Assembly (NCBI GenBank): GCA_902511025.1
Contig: CABXDP010000001.1
Location: 1-64,000 of the forward strand
Direction: 5' to 3'
Length of the DNA: 64,000 nt
DNA from: an uncultured Gammaproteobacteria bacterium
GTDB taxonomy: Bacteria; Pseudomonadota; Gammaproteobacteria; PS1; Pseudothioglobaceae
How positions within the stretch are numbered: position 1 is the stretch's first letter; each line of letters starts with the position of its first letter. The notes beneath the pieces are model-generated. The model searched no databases. It saw only the letters and a list, made by a program, of their open reading frames with translations, and was not told the origin of the DNA. Position numbers and translations under genes: made by a program. Below are positions 24,807 through 33,862 of this stretch, piece by piece.

Positions 24807-26263
24807 AGCGCTTAAGGCTCAATATTGGTACTAAGTTATTTCTGCTTTACTTTATTGTCAGTTCAAGTCTTTTATGGGTCTTTGCCCAAAGAACAACCTT
24901 TGAGTCTGCAAAATCAGTAATGGTTGAGGTCTCTAGCCTTATGAGTAGAGTTGCCTCTCAGAATAACCATGATGGTGAGATTGATTTAGAAACCTTCGAA
25001 AGCCTTATTGTGAACTATCTTCGTTCACAAAGGAATACCATTGATAAAAACAGTCTACAAAAACTAGAAAATCTAGCAATCTATGTAACTGATAGGGACG
25101 GGCTTCTGGTACTTGACTCAAGAGGACTTACCTTGGGCACAGATATGCGCGACGTTAATGAAGTGGAGTCTGCCCTTAGTGGAGTGACAGACACAACCAA
25201 CATAATTGTTGAGGAGACACGAGGCACTAGAAAAGCAAGAGGCGCCGCGATTGAGTACTTCCTTAAATCAAGATATCTTAATGCTTCTAACCCAATTTAT
25301 GGTGACAATGGTGAAATTTTAGGAGCAGTAGTGGTTGTTGCCCCTCTTATCGATTTAATGGGGGAGAGTTATCTTTTAAGGTTCATCTTTTATATTTTTG
25401 TTATCGCTTTATTATTTGGATTCCTTGGGAGTTATCGAATATCAAGAAACATAAACAGAGTCCAGAAATATACCTCAAATCTCTTTAGTGGCGAGGATGT
25501 ATTGATGCCTGACCTTAATAACCAGTTCAATAAGCTAGCCAGAACCATAAGAGATGCACGTGCAGACGTTGAGCTGAAGGACGATGTAGAGCAGTACATT
25601 GACACCCTTGCACACGAGCTAAGAACACCCATAACAGGAATTCAACTTACAGCAGAAAACCTTTTAACTCCGATGTCAGATCCTCAAAGAAAGCGCTTTG
25701 TTGAGAATATTCTTGAATCCAACAAGCATATGGACCTATTGGTTAATAGGCTTTTAGAGCTATCAAGGATTGAGCGCCGTGAAGCTCTTAAAAATGTAGA
25801 ATCTTTAAACATTAGAGAGATTATTCAAACTGTTTTGAAAGCACCAAGCAGAGAAAAAACGATTAGCGACAAAGATTTAAGGATAGACCTTCAGATTAAT
25901 TCAGGTGCATCTCTAAATGCTGAAAAAATTTTATTGGAACAGGCTATTGGAAACATTATTAATAATGCTCTAGACTTTAGTCCCTCATCTGGAAGAATCA
26001 CAATCAAAGCATCTCAAACCAATGCAGCTATTTCAATCATCGTTTTAGATGATGGACCAGGCATTCCTCCCCAGGTTATCAACAAATTATTTACAAGATT
26101 CTTCTCAGTTTCTAGGCCTGATACTGGTGTCAGGGGAAATGGTCTTGGTTTAAGGTTCGTTCGTAAGATAATGAAACTTCATGGCGGCGAAGTAAGTCTT
26201 CAAAATCGCTTTATACAGCAAGGTGCGGAGGCCAAACTAAGGTTTCCAATAAATATAAAATAA
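24803..26263 (+). CDS. Sensor histidine kinase, CreC-like
   Basis: Two membrane helices (residues about 11-29 and 191-211) bracket a 160-residue periplasmic sensor domain with a cache-like end (LAIYVTDRDGLLVLDSRG, GEILGAVVVVAPL), as in CreC. A HAMP-like linker, the phospho-acceptor H271 in LAHELRTPITGIQLTAENLL, the N box, and the G boxes DDGPGIPP and GNGLGLRFVRKIM follow. At 486 residues it is close to E. coli CreC. The ligand is unknown. Confidence 0.88.
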   Translation: MKRLRLNIGTKLFLLYFIVSSSLLWVFAQRTTFESAKSVMVEVSSLMSRVASQNNHDGEIDLETFESLIVNYLRSQRNTIDKNSLQKLENLAIYVTDRDGLLVLDSRGLTLGTDMRDVNEVESALSGVTDTTNIIVEETRGTRKARGAAIEYFLKSRYLNASNPIYGDNGEILGAVVVVAPLIDLMGESYLLRFIFYIFVIALLFGFLGSYRISRNINRVQKYTSNLFSGEDVLMPDLNNQFNKLARTIRDARADVELKDDVEQYIDTLAHELRTPITGIQLTAENLLTPMSDPQRKRFVENILESNKHMDLLVNRLLELSRIERREALKNVESLNIREIIQTVLKAPSREKTISDKDLRIDLQINSGASLNAEKILLEQAIGNIINNALDFSPSSGRITIKASQTNAAISIIVLDDGPGIPPQVINKLFTRFFSVSRPDTGVRGNGLGLRFVRKIMKLHGGEVSLQNRFIQQGAEAKLRFPINIK

Positions 26264-26326
26264 CCAATAATAATCAAACCATTAGGACACGAACAATTTG
26301 CACTCAAAAATAGTATTTTCTAGTTA

Positions 26327-26354
26327 TAGACAAAAGTTTTTAATATGGTATTAT
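26327..26354 (+). promoter_or_regulatory. Predicted promoter of etfBA-ETF-QO
   Basis: TAGACA (26327-26332) and TATTAT (26349-26354) are separated by 16 bases, about 33 bases before the etfB start. A weak prediction from sequence only. Confidence 0.3.
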
Positions 26355-26387
26355 TCGCGGGTTTTGTAATGAATTTTATAATCTAAT

Positions 26388-27149
26388 ATGAAAATAATCA
26401 TCCCAGTTAAAAGAGTTCTTGACCCATACACTCAAGCAAGAGTAAACAAACAAACTCAACAAGTTGACCTGAGCAATGCCAAAATGGCGATGAATCCATT
26501 TTGTGAAATTGCAGTTGAGGAGGCTTTAACTCTTAAAGAGAGTGGCTCAGCTTCAGAAACAATTGCTGTCAGTATTGGAACGGATAAAACAGTCGACACC
26601 CTAAGAACTGCCTTGGCCATGGGTGTTGATCGAGCTATTTTTATTAAGACTGACTCGGAGCTAGATCTTCAGCCACTTCATGTTGCTAAGATCCTGGCTA
26701 ACATCATTAAGCGTGAAGAAGCAGAGCTCGTCATAATGGGTAAGCAAGCTGTTGACAATGATAACAACCAAACAGGTCAAATGTTATCGGGTCTTATTGA
26801 CTTTTCGCTTGGTACGTTTATTTCAAAATTTGACCTAAATTCTGATGCAAGTAGTGTTGAAGTTTCTCGTGAAATTGACTCAGGCATTGAAACGAGAAAA
26901 CTTAACCTTCCTGCCATCGTTACTGTTGATCTTAGACTCAATGAACCAAGGTATGCTTCCCTTCCAAATATCATGAAAGCTAGATCTAAGCCCCTTGAGA
27001 CTATTGAGTTATCAAGTCTTGGAATAGACACAGCACCGCGCATCAAAGTTGTTAGTGTTGAGGAGTCTGGGACTAAAGACAGAGCGTCAAAGCAGATTAG
27101 TTCTGCTGAAGAGTTATTTACAGAATTAAATCAAATGGGAGTTATTTAA
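26388..27149 (+). CDS. etfB: Electron transfer flavoprotein, beta subunit
   Basis: The small ETF subunit (253 residues) binds AMP. It opens MKIIIPVKRVLDPYTQARVN, has the signature VDNDNNQTGQMLSGLIDFS, and carries the C-terminal LPAIVTVDLRLNEPRYASLP motif. With EtfA it takes electrons from acyl-CoA and other flavin dehydrogenases. It overlaps etfA by 1 base. Confidence 0.97.
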   Translation: MKIIIPVKRVLDPYTQARVNKQTQQVDLSNAKMAMNPFCEIAVEEALTLKESGSASETIAVSIGTDKTVDTLRTALAMGVDRAIFIKTDSELDLQPLHVAKILANIIKREEAELVIMGKQAVDNDNNQTGQMLSGLIDFSLGTFISKFDLNSDASSVEVSREIDSGIETRKLNLPAIVTVDLRLNEPRYASLPNIMKARSKPLETIELSSLGIDTAPRIKVVSVEESGTKDRASKQISSAEELFTELNQMGVI

Positions 27150-28075
27150 TGTCAGCACTCATATTAATCGAGCTTAATGGCTCAGAAGTAAGCGCAAATA
27201 GCAGAGCTGCAATTACAGCGGCTACTCAATTATCAGACACTATAGATGCATTAGTTCTCACGAATAATGCATCGAATGGCACGTCCGTTTCAGCACTTGC
27301 AGGAATCAATACTGTAAAGATAATTGTCGATGATTCTTTAGAAAATGCCAACGTTGAAGTGGCTAGCAAACTCATTGCTGATGCCATGTCGGGTTATGGC
27401 TATTTAATCTCAGGCTCATCAACATTTAGTAAGAATATTTTGCCGCGCGTAGGCGCCCTTCTAGATGTTCAACCTATCTCAGATGTTTGTGAAATTAAGT
27501 CGAATAACACTTTTGTTCGTCCTCTTTATGCTGGAAACGTTATGGCAACGGTTGAATCCTCTGATGAAACCATTGTTATGACCGTCAGAGCAACTGCCTT
27601 TGAACATTCTGGAGATGGTGGTTCAGCTTCTATAGAAACGATTACGTCTTCAATGCCAGAGTCTAATTCAGAGTTTATCTCACTTCAAGAGTCTGAGTCT
27701 GAACGCCCAGAACTGACTACTGCAGAGCGAATAGTCTCTGGTGGAAGGGGTCTTGGCTCAAAAGAAAACTTTACTCTGATCGAGCAATTAGCTGACAAGC
27801 TAGATGCAGCAATTGGCGCTTCAAGAGCAGCAGTGGATGCCGGATTTATTTCGAACGACTACCAGGTTGGTCAAACGGGCAAAGTGGTTGCTCCTAAACT
27901 GTACCTAGCAGTTGGTATTTCAGGAGCCATTCAGCATCTTGCTGGCATGAAAGACTCTCAAGTAATCGTGGTAATCAATAACGATCCAGATGCTCCAATG
28001 TCTAGAATGGCTGATTTAGTTTGGCAAGTTGATTTATTTGATGCTCTTAATGAGCTGAATGCTTATCAGGTATAA
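27149..28075 (+). CDS. etfA: Electron transfer flavoprotein, alpha subunit
   Basis: The large ETF subunit (308 residues) binds FAD through its C-terminal domain: ERIVSGGRGLGSKENFTLI, SRAAVDAGFISNDYQVGQTG and LYLAVGISGAIQHLAGM. It sits between etfB and the ETF-quinone oxidoreductase, so the whole electron path to quinone is encoded as one unit. Start codon overlaps the etfB stop. Confidence 0.97.
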   Translation: MSALILIELNGSEVSANSRAAITAATQLSDTIDALVLTNNASNGTSVSALAGINTVKIIVDDSLENANVEVASKLIADAMSGYGYLISGSSTFSKNILPRVGALLDVQPISDVCEIKSNNTFVRPLYAGNVMATVESSDETIVMTVRATAFEHSGDGGSASIETITSSMPESNSEFISLQESESERPELTTAERIVSGGRGLGSKENFTLIEQLADKLDAAIGASRAAVDAGFISNDYQVGQTGKVVAPKLYLAVGISGAIQHLAGMKDSQVIVVINNDPDAPMSRMADLVWQVDLFDALNELNAYQV

Positions 28076-28086
28076 AATAGTAGTTA

Positions 28087-29706
28087 ATGGAAAGAGAATC
28101 AATTGAATATGATGTAGTAATTGTTGGAGGCGGTCCTTCGGGTCTTGCTTCTGCTTGCAAACTCAAACAACTCAATCCAAACCTTTCGGTATGTCTTCTC
28201 GAAAAAGGCTCTGAGATTGGCTCTCATATTCTCTCAGGCGCAGTCTTTGAACCTAAAACACTGTTTGATCTTTTTCCTGATGATGCTAAGGATTGCCCTA
28301 CTCTTAATACACCAGTTGCAAAAGATGATCTTTTCTGGCTGATAGGAGATAGTAAAAGCATTAAAGTTCCTTCATGGCTCATGCCTAAAAGCCTTCACAA
28401 CAAAGGAAACTATATTATTTCTTTGGGGGAGCTTTGCCAATGGATTTCAGAGAAAGCAATGGAGTTAGGCGTTGATATCTTTCCAGGATTTCCTGCACAA
28501 AGCTACTTAAAAGATGAAAGTGGCCGAGTTATTGGAATATCCACTGGCGACATGGGAATTGATAAAGAAGGTAATCAAAAAGTCACCTATACGCCTGGTA
28601 TGGATATTCTAGCTAAGCAGACCATTTTTGCAGAAGGTGCAAGAGGTCATCTTGGAAAACAATTAATCAAAGAATTTAACCTTGATGAAAGGAAAACGCC
28701 GCAACATTTTGCTATTGGCTTTAAAGAAATTTGGGAAATTGAGAATGGTAATCACAGCCCTGGAGATGTAGTTCATACGATGGGCTGGCCTCTTAATGAG
28801 GGCACAACTGGTGGAGGCTTTCTTTACCATTTTGACAATAAAAGAGTTGCAGTGGGTTTGATTGTAGACCTGAACTATACGAATACAAGTCATAGCCCGT
28901 TCCAAGAATTTCAACAATTCAAAAAGCATCCAAAAATTAAACAGTTTTTAGATTCAGGGAAACGTGTTTCGTATGGTGCAAGAGCTATTACTAAGGGGGG
29001 CATCAATTCCCTCGTTAAGATGGATTTTAATGGTGGAATGATCATTGGTTGCGATGCTGGAACGCTCAACCCTAGTAAGATAAAAGGGAGTCATTGCGCC
29101 CTGCAGTCTGGAATTCTTGCTGCAGAATATATTCACAAGATTCTTAATGAAGAAATCTGTGATTTTGATGACTTATTTAAAGGTAGTTCTCTTTATCAAG
29201 AATTATACAAGTCAAGAAACTTTAGCGCTGCAATGCATAAGTTTGGTTTTTATTTGGGCGCGGCATACAATTTCATAGAGTCTAACATCTTTAGAAATTC
29301 GCTGCCTTTTACGATCAAGGATGAGCAGAGAGATTGTGACTCTTTGAATCTTAATAATCCTCTTTATGCGAAAGAGTACCCTGCCCCTGACAATGTTCTC
29401 AGTTTTGATATAACCTCATCTTTGTTCCTGTCTGGAACAAACCATGAGGAGGATCAACCTGTTCACCTTAAGTTGACTGACCCAACAATCCCTCTTACAA
29501 GAAATAAAGAACTCTTTGATGAGCCTGCCCAGAGGTATTGCCCTGCCGGTGTTTATGAAATAATTGACAAAGAAGGTGAAGATTATTTTCAAATCAACGC
29601 CCAAAATTGTCTTCACTGTAAGACCTGTGATATTAAGGATCCGTCGCAAAATATTAACTGGACACCGCCAGAAGGTGGAGGTGGACCCAACTATATTGGA
29701 ATGTAA
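28087..29706 (+). CDS. ETF-ubiquinone oxidoreductase
   Basis: This monotopic membrane enzyme moves electrons from ETF to ubiquinone. The FAD motif is YDVVIVGGGPSGLASACKL, the quinone-domain region includes GGINSLVKMDFNGGMIIGCD, and a C-terminal 4Fe-4S site is formed by CPAGVYEI and NCLHCKTCDIKDPSQNINW. At 539 residues it is the normal length. It follows etfA by 11 bases and ends 2 bases from the convergent pta gene. Confidence 0.96.
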   Translation: MERESIEYDVVIVGGGPSGLASACKLKQLNPNLSVCLLEKGSEIGSHILSGAVFEPKTLFDLFPDDAKDCPTLNTPVAKDDLFWLIGDSKSIKVPSWLMPKSLHNKGNYIISLGELCQWISEKAMELGVDIFPGFPAQSYLKDESGRVIGISTGDMGIDKEGNQKVTYTPGMDILAKQTIFAEGARGHLGKQLIKEFNLDERKTPQHFAIGFKEIWEIENGNHSPGDVVHTMGWPLNEGTTGGGFLYHFDNKRVAVGLIVDLNYTNTSHSPFQEFQQFKKHPKIKQFLDSGKRVSYGARAITKGGINSLVKMDFNGGMIIGCDAGTLNPSKIKGSHCALQSGILAAEYIHKILNEEICDFDDLFKGSSLYQELYKSRNFSAAMHKFGFYLGAAYNFIESNIFRNSLPFTIKDEQRDCDSLNLNNPLYAKEYPAPDNVLSFDITSSLFLSGTNHEEDQPVHLKLTDPTIPLTRNKELFDEPAQRYCPAGVYEIIDKEGEDYFQINAQNCLHCKTCDIKDPSQNINWTPPEGGGGPNYIGM

Positions 29707-29708
29707 GC

Positions 29709-30674
29709 CTATCTAACTTGATTCGCTGTCACAACAACCGTATCAACAATCTCATCTACGCTGCAACCTCTTGACAAGTCATTCACCGGCTTAGATAGCC
29801 CTTGAAGAATCGGCCCAACTGCTTTGGCGCCAGAGAAGCGCTGTACAAGCTTGTATCCAATGTTGCCCGCGTCAAGGTTAGGAAAGACAAAGACATTAGC
29901 TGGCGCGTAAAAAGAAGAGTCAGGATCTTTAATCTTTAAAACTTCTGAATCAAGCGCAGCATCAAGCTGAACATTTCCGATAATTTGAGCATTTGGAAGC
30001 TTAGAGCGGACCATTTCAGTTGCCTGCCTTACTTTGTCTACTTCGCTATGTTTTGCGCTTTGATTAGTCGAAAAAGAGAGCATTGCAAGCTTAGGCTCTT
30101 CATTTGAAAATGATTGAGCCGTCTCATAGGCACTAAAAGCAATCTCAGCAAGTTCGTCAGAGTTTGGTGAGATATTCATAGCACAATCTGTAAAAATTAA
30201 GTTTTCACCATACCTGTTGTGATCTTCATCAAACACCATTAAAAATAAACTCGAAACCAGACTGCTGTTCTCAGAGACTCCAATAATTCTAAGCGCGCTA
30301 CTCAAAACTTCCTGGCTTGGCGTAATGGCGCCTGTAACAACGCCATCCACCTCAGATCTGTGCAGTGCAATCATAGCGCATATGCTTGGACTTGAAAGCA
30401 TTTCTAATGCAGCCTCAAAGGAGACGCCCTTGTGTTTTCTGAGATCAAATAATGTTTGAGCATATTCGAGCCTCAAATCTTCGTTTTTAAGGTTTATTGA
30501 ATCAACACCGAGAGAAGATGCTACATCTTCATCAAAAAGGACGATTTGAGCCAATTTTTGATCTGCAATAGTGTGAGCCGCCTCTATCACTCTAGAGTCA
30601 CTTGATTCAGGTAATAAAATACGTGGATATTTGGTCTGAGCCCTTCTGTTTAAATCATCAAATAACGGCATCAT
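29709..30674 (-). CDS. pta: Phosphate acetyltransferase
   Basis: It interconverts acetyl-CoA and acetyl phosphate. This is the short form (321 residues, the PTA_PTB domain only), with RILLPESSDSRVIEAAH, AITPSQEVLSSALRIIG and the C-terminal VFPNLDAGNIGYKLVQRF. No acetate kinase gene is adjacent, so its partner is elsewhere or absent. Convergent with the ETF operon, which suits acetyl-CoA metabolism. Confidence 0.93.
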   Translation of the reverse strand: MMPLFDDLNRRAQTKYPRILLPESSDSRVIEAAHTIADQKLAQIVLFDEDVASSLGVDSINLKNEDLRLEYAQTLFDLRKHKGVSFEAALEMLSSPSICAMIALHRSEVDGVVTGAITPSQEVLSSALRIIGVSENSSLVSSLFLMVFDEDHNRYGENLIFTDCAMNISPNSDELAEIAFSAYETAQSFSNEEPKLAMLSFSTNQSAKHSEVDKVRQATEMVRSKLPNAQIIGNVQLDAALDSEVLKIKDPDSSFYAPANVFVFPNLDAGNIGYKLVQRFSGAKAVGPILQGLSKPVNDLSRGCSVDEIVDTVVVTANQVR

Positions 30675-30853
30675 ATATTCCCAATAAAGTTAAATATAGT
30701 TTACATGATTTTTTTTAATTCAATTTGAACTGTCTACTTTATTCTTCAAAATCTATGATTACTTGAAGACTTATAAGATTAGTCCAAATAAATAATTTTT
30801 TAACACATATATATGAGTATACTTTTATAAATAAAAAATCATAAATTTAGTTA

Positions 30854-31801
30854 ATGGCCCAAAAGCTTTACCAAACTGTTATAGATCATATAAACGATAG
30901 AATTTCCAGTGAAGACTTTAAGATTGGTGATTTCATCCCTTCTGAATCTCAACTTTCAAAGCATCTAAATGTTAGCGTTGGAACTATTAGAAAGGCAATT
31001 GATAAGCTAGAAAATAATAATATTCTTCATCGATATCATGGAAAAGGCACTTGTGTAAAATCAAATTTATTGACTATGAAAAATGACTTTAGAGCTGAAA
31101 GATTAGATTTGGCCGCTGCATTCAGATTTGCAGCAAGGCTTAATATGCATGAGGCAGTTGCTAATCACTTCAGTTTGGCAGTTAATAAGAGTGGGTCAAA
31201 GTTTCTGTTAAATCCAATAGGTAAGCATTTCAGTGAAATCTCAGCAAGCGACTTGATTCTCATTGATGCTAACAATAAAGATACAATGAATCATCAAGAT
31301 GCCCCTGACCCTACTGCATGGGCAATTCATAGTGCTTTACACCGAAACAATCCTCAGGCTCGCTGCATCCTTCATGCTCACCCTCAATATGCAACAATTC
31401 TGTCATCCCTTGATGACAAAGAAATGAAGCCGATTGATCAAAACACAATGCGTTTTTATGACAGAGTTTCAATTGATAGAGACTATAGTGGAATGGGTCT
31501 AGGTAAGGAAGCTGAAAGGTTGAGCACCCTTCTGGGTGACAATCCAGTTCTCATGATGGGAAATCATGGTGTTTTGACTGCTGCTAGAACAGTCGCGAGC
31601 GCCTTTGATGAATTATATTACTTTGAGAGATCATGCCAAACACTCATTGGAGCATACCAAACAGGAAAAAAAATTCATGTTGTAAGCGATAAAGTAGCTA
31701 AAAAGACCGCTCAGCAGTGGATAGATTATGACGCTTCTGATTTGCATTTTGCAGCTCTAAAACGTATTTTAGACAAAGAAGAACCTGACTATAAAAACTA
31801 A
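30854..31801 (+). CDS. Fusion: GntR-type winged helix + class II aldolase/adducin domain
   Basis: Residues 1-70 are a complete GntR helix-turn-helix (FIPSESQLSKHLNVSVGTIR, then DKLENNNILHRYHGKGT). Residues about 82-310 are a class II aldolase fold with its zinc ligands H174 and H176 (CILHAHPQYA) and H238 (MGNHGVLTA). The catalytic Glu of fuculose aldolase is replaced: the matching segment reads PTAWAIHS, as in adducin-type members. GntR regulators normally carry FCD, UTRA or aminotransferase effector domains, so this fusion is unusual and suggests an enzyme-derived ligand sensor or a trigger enzyme. It lies 14 bases before the aminotransferase class V gene. Upstream, CATATATATG (30806-30815) and GTATAC (30817-30822) are possible operator parts. 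Confidence 0.85.
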   Translation: MAQKLYQTVIDHINDRISSEDFKIGDFIPSESQLSKHLNVSVGTIRKAIDKLENNNILHRYHGKGTCVKSNLLTMKNDFRAERLDLAAAFRFAARLNMHEAVANHFSLAVNKSGSKFLLNPIGKHFSEISASDLILIDANNKDTMNHQDAPDPTAWAIHSALHRNNPQARCILHAHPQYATILSSLDDKEMKPIDQNTMRFYDRVSIDRDYSGMGLGKEAERLSTLLGDNPVLMMGNHGVLTAARTVASAFDELYYFERSCQTLIGAYQTGKKIHVVSDKVAKKTAQQWIDYDASDLHFAALKRILDKEEPDYKN

Positions 31802-31815
31802 TAATAGGAGAGATC

Positions 31816-33051
31816 ATGCCAAAACTTGACGTTGATTATGTAAGAGAACAGTTTCCAGCTTTTAGAGACCCGCTAAGCTCTAAATGGTCGTTCTTTGAAA
31901 ATGCAGGTGGTAGCTATGTCCCATCCAATGTAATTGAGCGCTTAAATCATTTTATGACATCGACTAAGGTTCAGCCTTACGCAGAGTTCGACACCTCAGC
32001 TATAGCTGGAGATAACATGGATAAGGCGACTAATTTTTTTGCTGAGATGATTAACGCTGATAATGATGAAATCATAATTGGTGGCTCTACAACTATGAAT
32101 ATGTATGTGTTATCTAACGCAATGAGAAGTCTTTTAAGTCCTGGCGACGAAGTGATTGTCACTAATCAGGACCATGAAGCAAATGTAGGTGCTTGGAGAA
32201 GGCTTGCTGATCATGGCATGGTAGTTAAGGAGTGGCAAATCAATAAAGATACTGCTGAACTTGAAATAGATGACTTAAAGGCACTCCTATCTAAAAAAAC
32301 AAAAATTGTTGCGGTGACTCACTGCTCAAATATTGTTGGATCTATCAATGACCTAAAATCAATTGCTGAGCTTGTCCATCAATACGATGCATTCATTGTC
32401 GGTGATGGCGTCTCCTATGCTCCTCACGGATTCCCGGATGTGAAAGATCTAGACGTTGATTTCTATGCCTTTAGCCTTTACAAAACATACGGACCACACT
32501 TAGGTCTTCTTTATGGAAAGAAAGAGATACTGGATACACTTCCAAACCAAAACCATGAGTTTTTAGAGGGAGATGTGCCCTACACTCTAAATCCAGGTGG
32601 GCCGAATCATGAGGAACTCTCATGCCTTGTTGGAGTTTATGAATACTTTATGAATCTCTTTGAGCATCACTATCCGGGTGAAAACCCATCTATAAGAGAG
32701 AAAATTCATAAGGTAAATGAGTTAATTGCAGAGCATGAAAAGGATATTGCAAATCCGCTCCTTGATTACTTAACTAATAGAAGCGACATAAAACTCATCG
32801 GTAAAAATACAATCACTGATAAAGATAGAGCTCCAACAATTGCTTTTACAATGAATAACAAGTCATCCAAAGAGCTAAGCAGTGAGCTTGTAAAGCATGG
32901 AATTGCAACAAGGAATGATAATTTCTATGCCTGGAGATGTTTAATGGCTTTAGGTATAGATGTGGATGATGGCGTAGTTAGAACCAGCATGGTCCATTAC
33001 AATTCTCTTGAAGATGTTGAAAATTTAATTAATGCTTTACAAAAGATTTAG
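31816..33051 (+). CDS. Aminotransferase class V / cysteine desulfurase-like protein
   Basis: A fold-type I PLP enzyme of 411 residues. The PLP Lys is in YAFSLYKTYGPHLGLLYG, the PLP Asp region is AFIVGDGVSYAPHG, and FFENAGGSYVP is at the N-terminus. The pattern fits the VC1184/TIGR01976 group of cysteine desulfurase-like proteins, whose substrate is not settled. It has a good RBS (TAGGAGAGATC) and is cotranscribed with the GntR-aldolase fusion. It may be a C-N or C-S lyase for the same compound that the fusion senses. Confidence 0.88.
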   Translation: MPKLDVDYVREQFPAFRDPLSSKWSFFENAGGSYVPSNVIERLNHFMTSTKVQPYAEFDTSAIAGDNMDKATNFFAEMINADNDEIIIGGSTTMNMYVLSNAMRSLLSPGDEVIVTNQDHEANVGAWRRLADHGMVVKEWQINKDTAELEIDDLKALLSKKTKIVAVTHCSNIVGSINDLKSIAELVHQYDAFIVGDGVSYAPHGFPDVKDLDVDFYAFSLYKTYGPHLGLLYGKKEILDTLPNQNHEFLEGDVPYTLNPGGPNHEELSCLVGVYEYFMNLFEHHYPGENPSIREKIHKVNELIAEHEKDIANPLLDYLTNRSDIKLIGKNTITDKDRAPTIAFTMNNKSSKELSSELVKHGIATRNDNFYAWRCLMALGIDVDDGVVRTSMVHYNSLEDVENLINALQKI

Positions 33052-33064
33052 AATTAAAAGCCCT

Positions 33065-33862
33065 TTATTTGATATTGCTAATCAATTCATCAATTACACT
33101 ATCATCAATTGAAACTGAATACTCTTTGTTGGCAAAGAAATTGCTTTCAACATCTAAGATATATTCTTTATAAGCCTTCACTCTCTCATGATGCAATCTT
33201 TCATACTCTTTCGAGAAGTCTCTATACTTTTTAGCGTGCCGAGGAATGAAATCTTTATTTTCACCCAGAATATCTGAAGAAAACAAATATTGTGCGTCAC
33301 ATTCTGCGCCTGAACCTAATGAGATAGTAAACAAAGATGTTCTTTTAGTAATCTCTGCAGCTAGTCTGTCAGGAATGACCTCTAACTCAATAGCAAAGGC
33401 ACCTGCAGACTCATAGCTCTTAGCTCTTTTCCAGACGGCTTTTGCCTCACCTAAAGATTTTCCAACAGCCCTATAGCCTCCAGTTAAAGTAATTTTTGGA
33501 GGGATGAGTCCTGCATGAGCAATGACTGGAACCCCTTCTCTAGCAAGTACTTCAACGACTTTTGGGCTCATAGAGCAATAAATTGACTGGGCACCGTGGT
33601 TCATAGCTTGCATAGCGCTTCTCAAAGCTTCATCTGCATTAGTATGATCACCCCACTGTAATCCAAACTGAAAATGAACCCCTTCTAATAATCTTGGAAA
33701 GTGCGACTTAGATTCTGAATACCCAGTACCAATCATTTCTATGCCAGCCTCTTTAGCTGCAATTGCTTGATCTAACGTATCCACTTGAACAAATTTAATT
33801 GTTCTTTTACCTTTGAGATTTTTTAAATCAAAAACGGTCAATCCTAGATCACTCATCATCAA
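33065..33862 (-). CDS. PanB-like protein (ketopantoate hydroxymethyltransferase family, divergent)
   Basis: The C-terminal half matches PanB closely (VPVIAHAGLIPP, LTGGYRAVGK, ESAGAFAIELEVIPDRLAAEI, SLGSGAECDAQYLFSSDILG). The N-terminal half lacks PanB's metal-binding DSxGM and ADxPF segments and reads GTGYSESKSHFP and GLQWGDHTNADE instead. It is therefore a TIM-barrel relative of PanB and the PEP-mutase superfamily with a different substrate, not a pantothenate enzyme. At 265 residues it has normal length. It overlaps the PhyH gene by 4 bases. Confidence 0.78.
   Translation of the reverse strand: MMMSDLGLTVFDLKNLKGKRTIKFVQVDTLDQAIAAKEAGIEMIGTGYSESKSHFPRLLEGVHFQFGLQWGDHTNADEALRSAMQAMNHGAQSIYCSMSPKVVEVLAREGVPVIAHAGLIPPKITLTGGYRAVGKSLGEAKAVWKRAKSYESAGAFAIELEVIPDRLAAEITKRTSLFTISLGSGAECDAQYLFSSDILGENKDFIPRHAKKYRDFSKEYERLHHERVKAYKEYILDVESNFFANKEYSVSIDDSVIDELISNIK

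Noticed and set aside
33065-33862. Annotation as panB
   Set aside because: The first half lacks the PanB metal and substrate motifs, and the gene is coupled to a PhyH oxygenase, not to panC.
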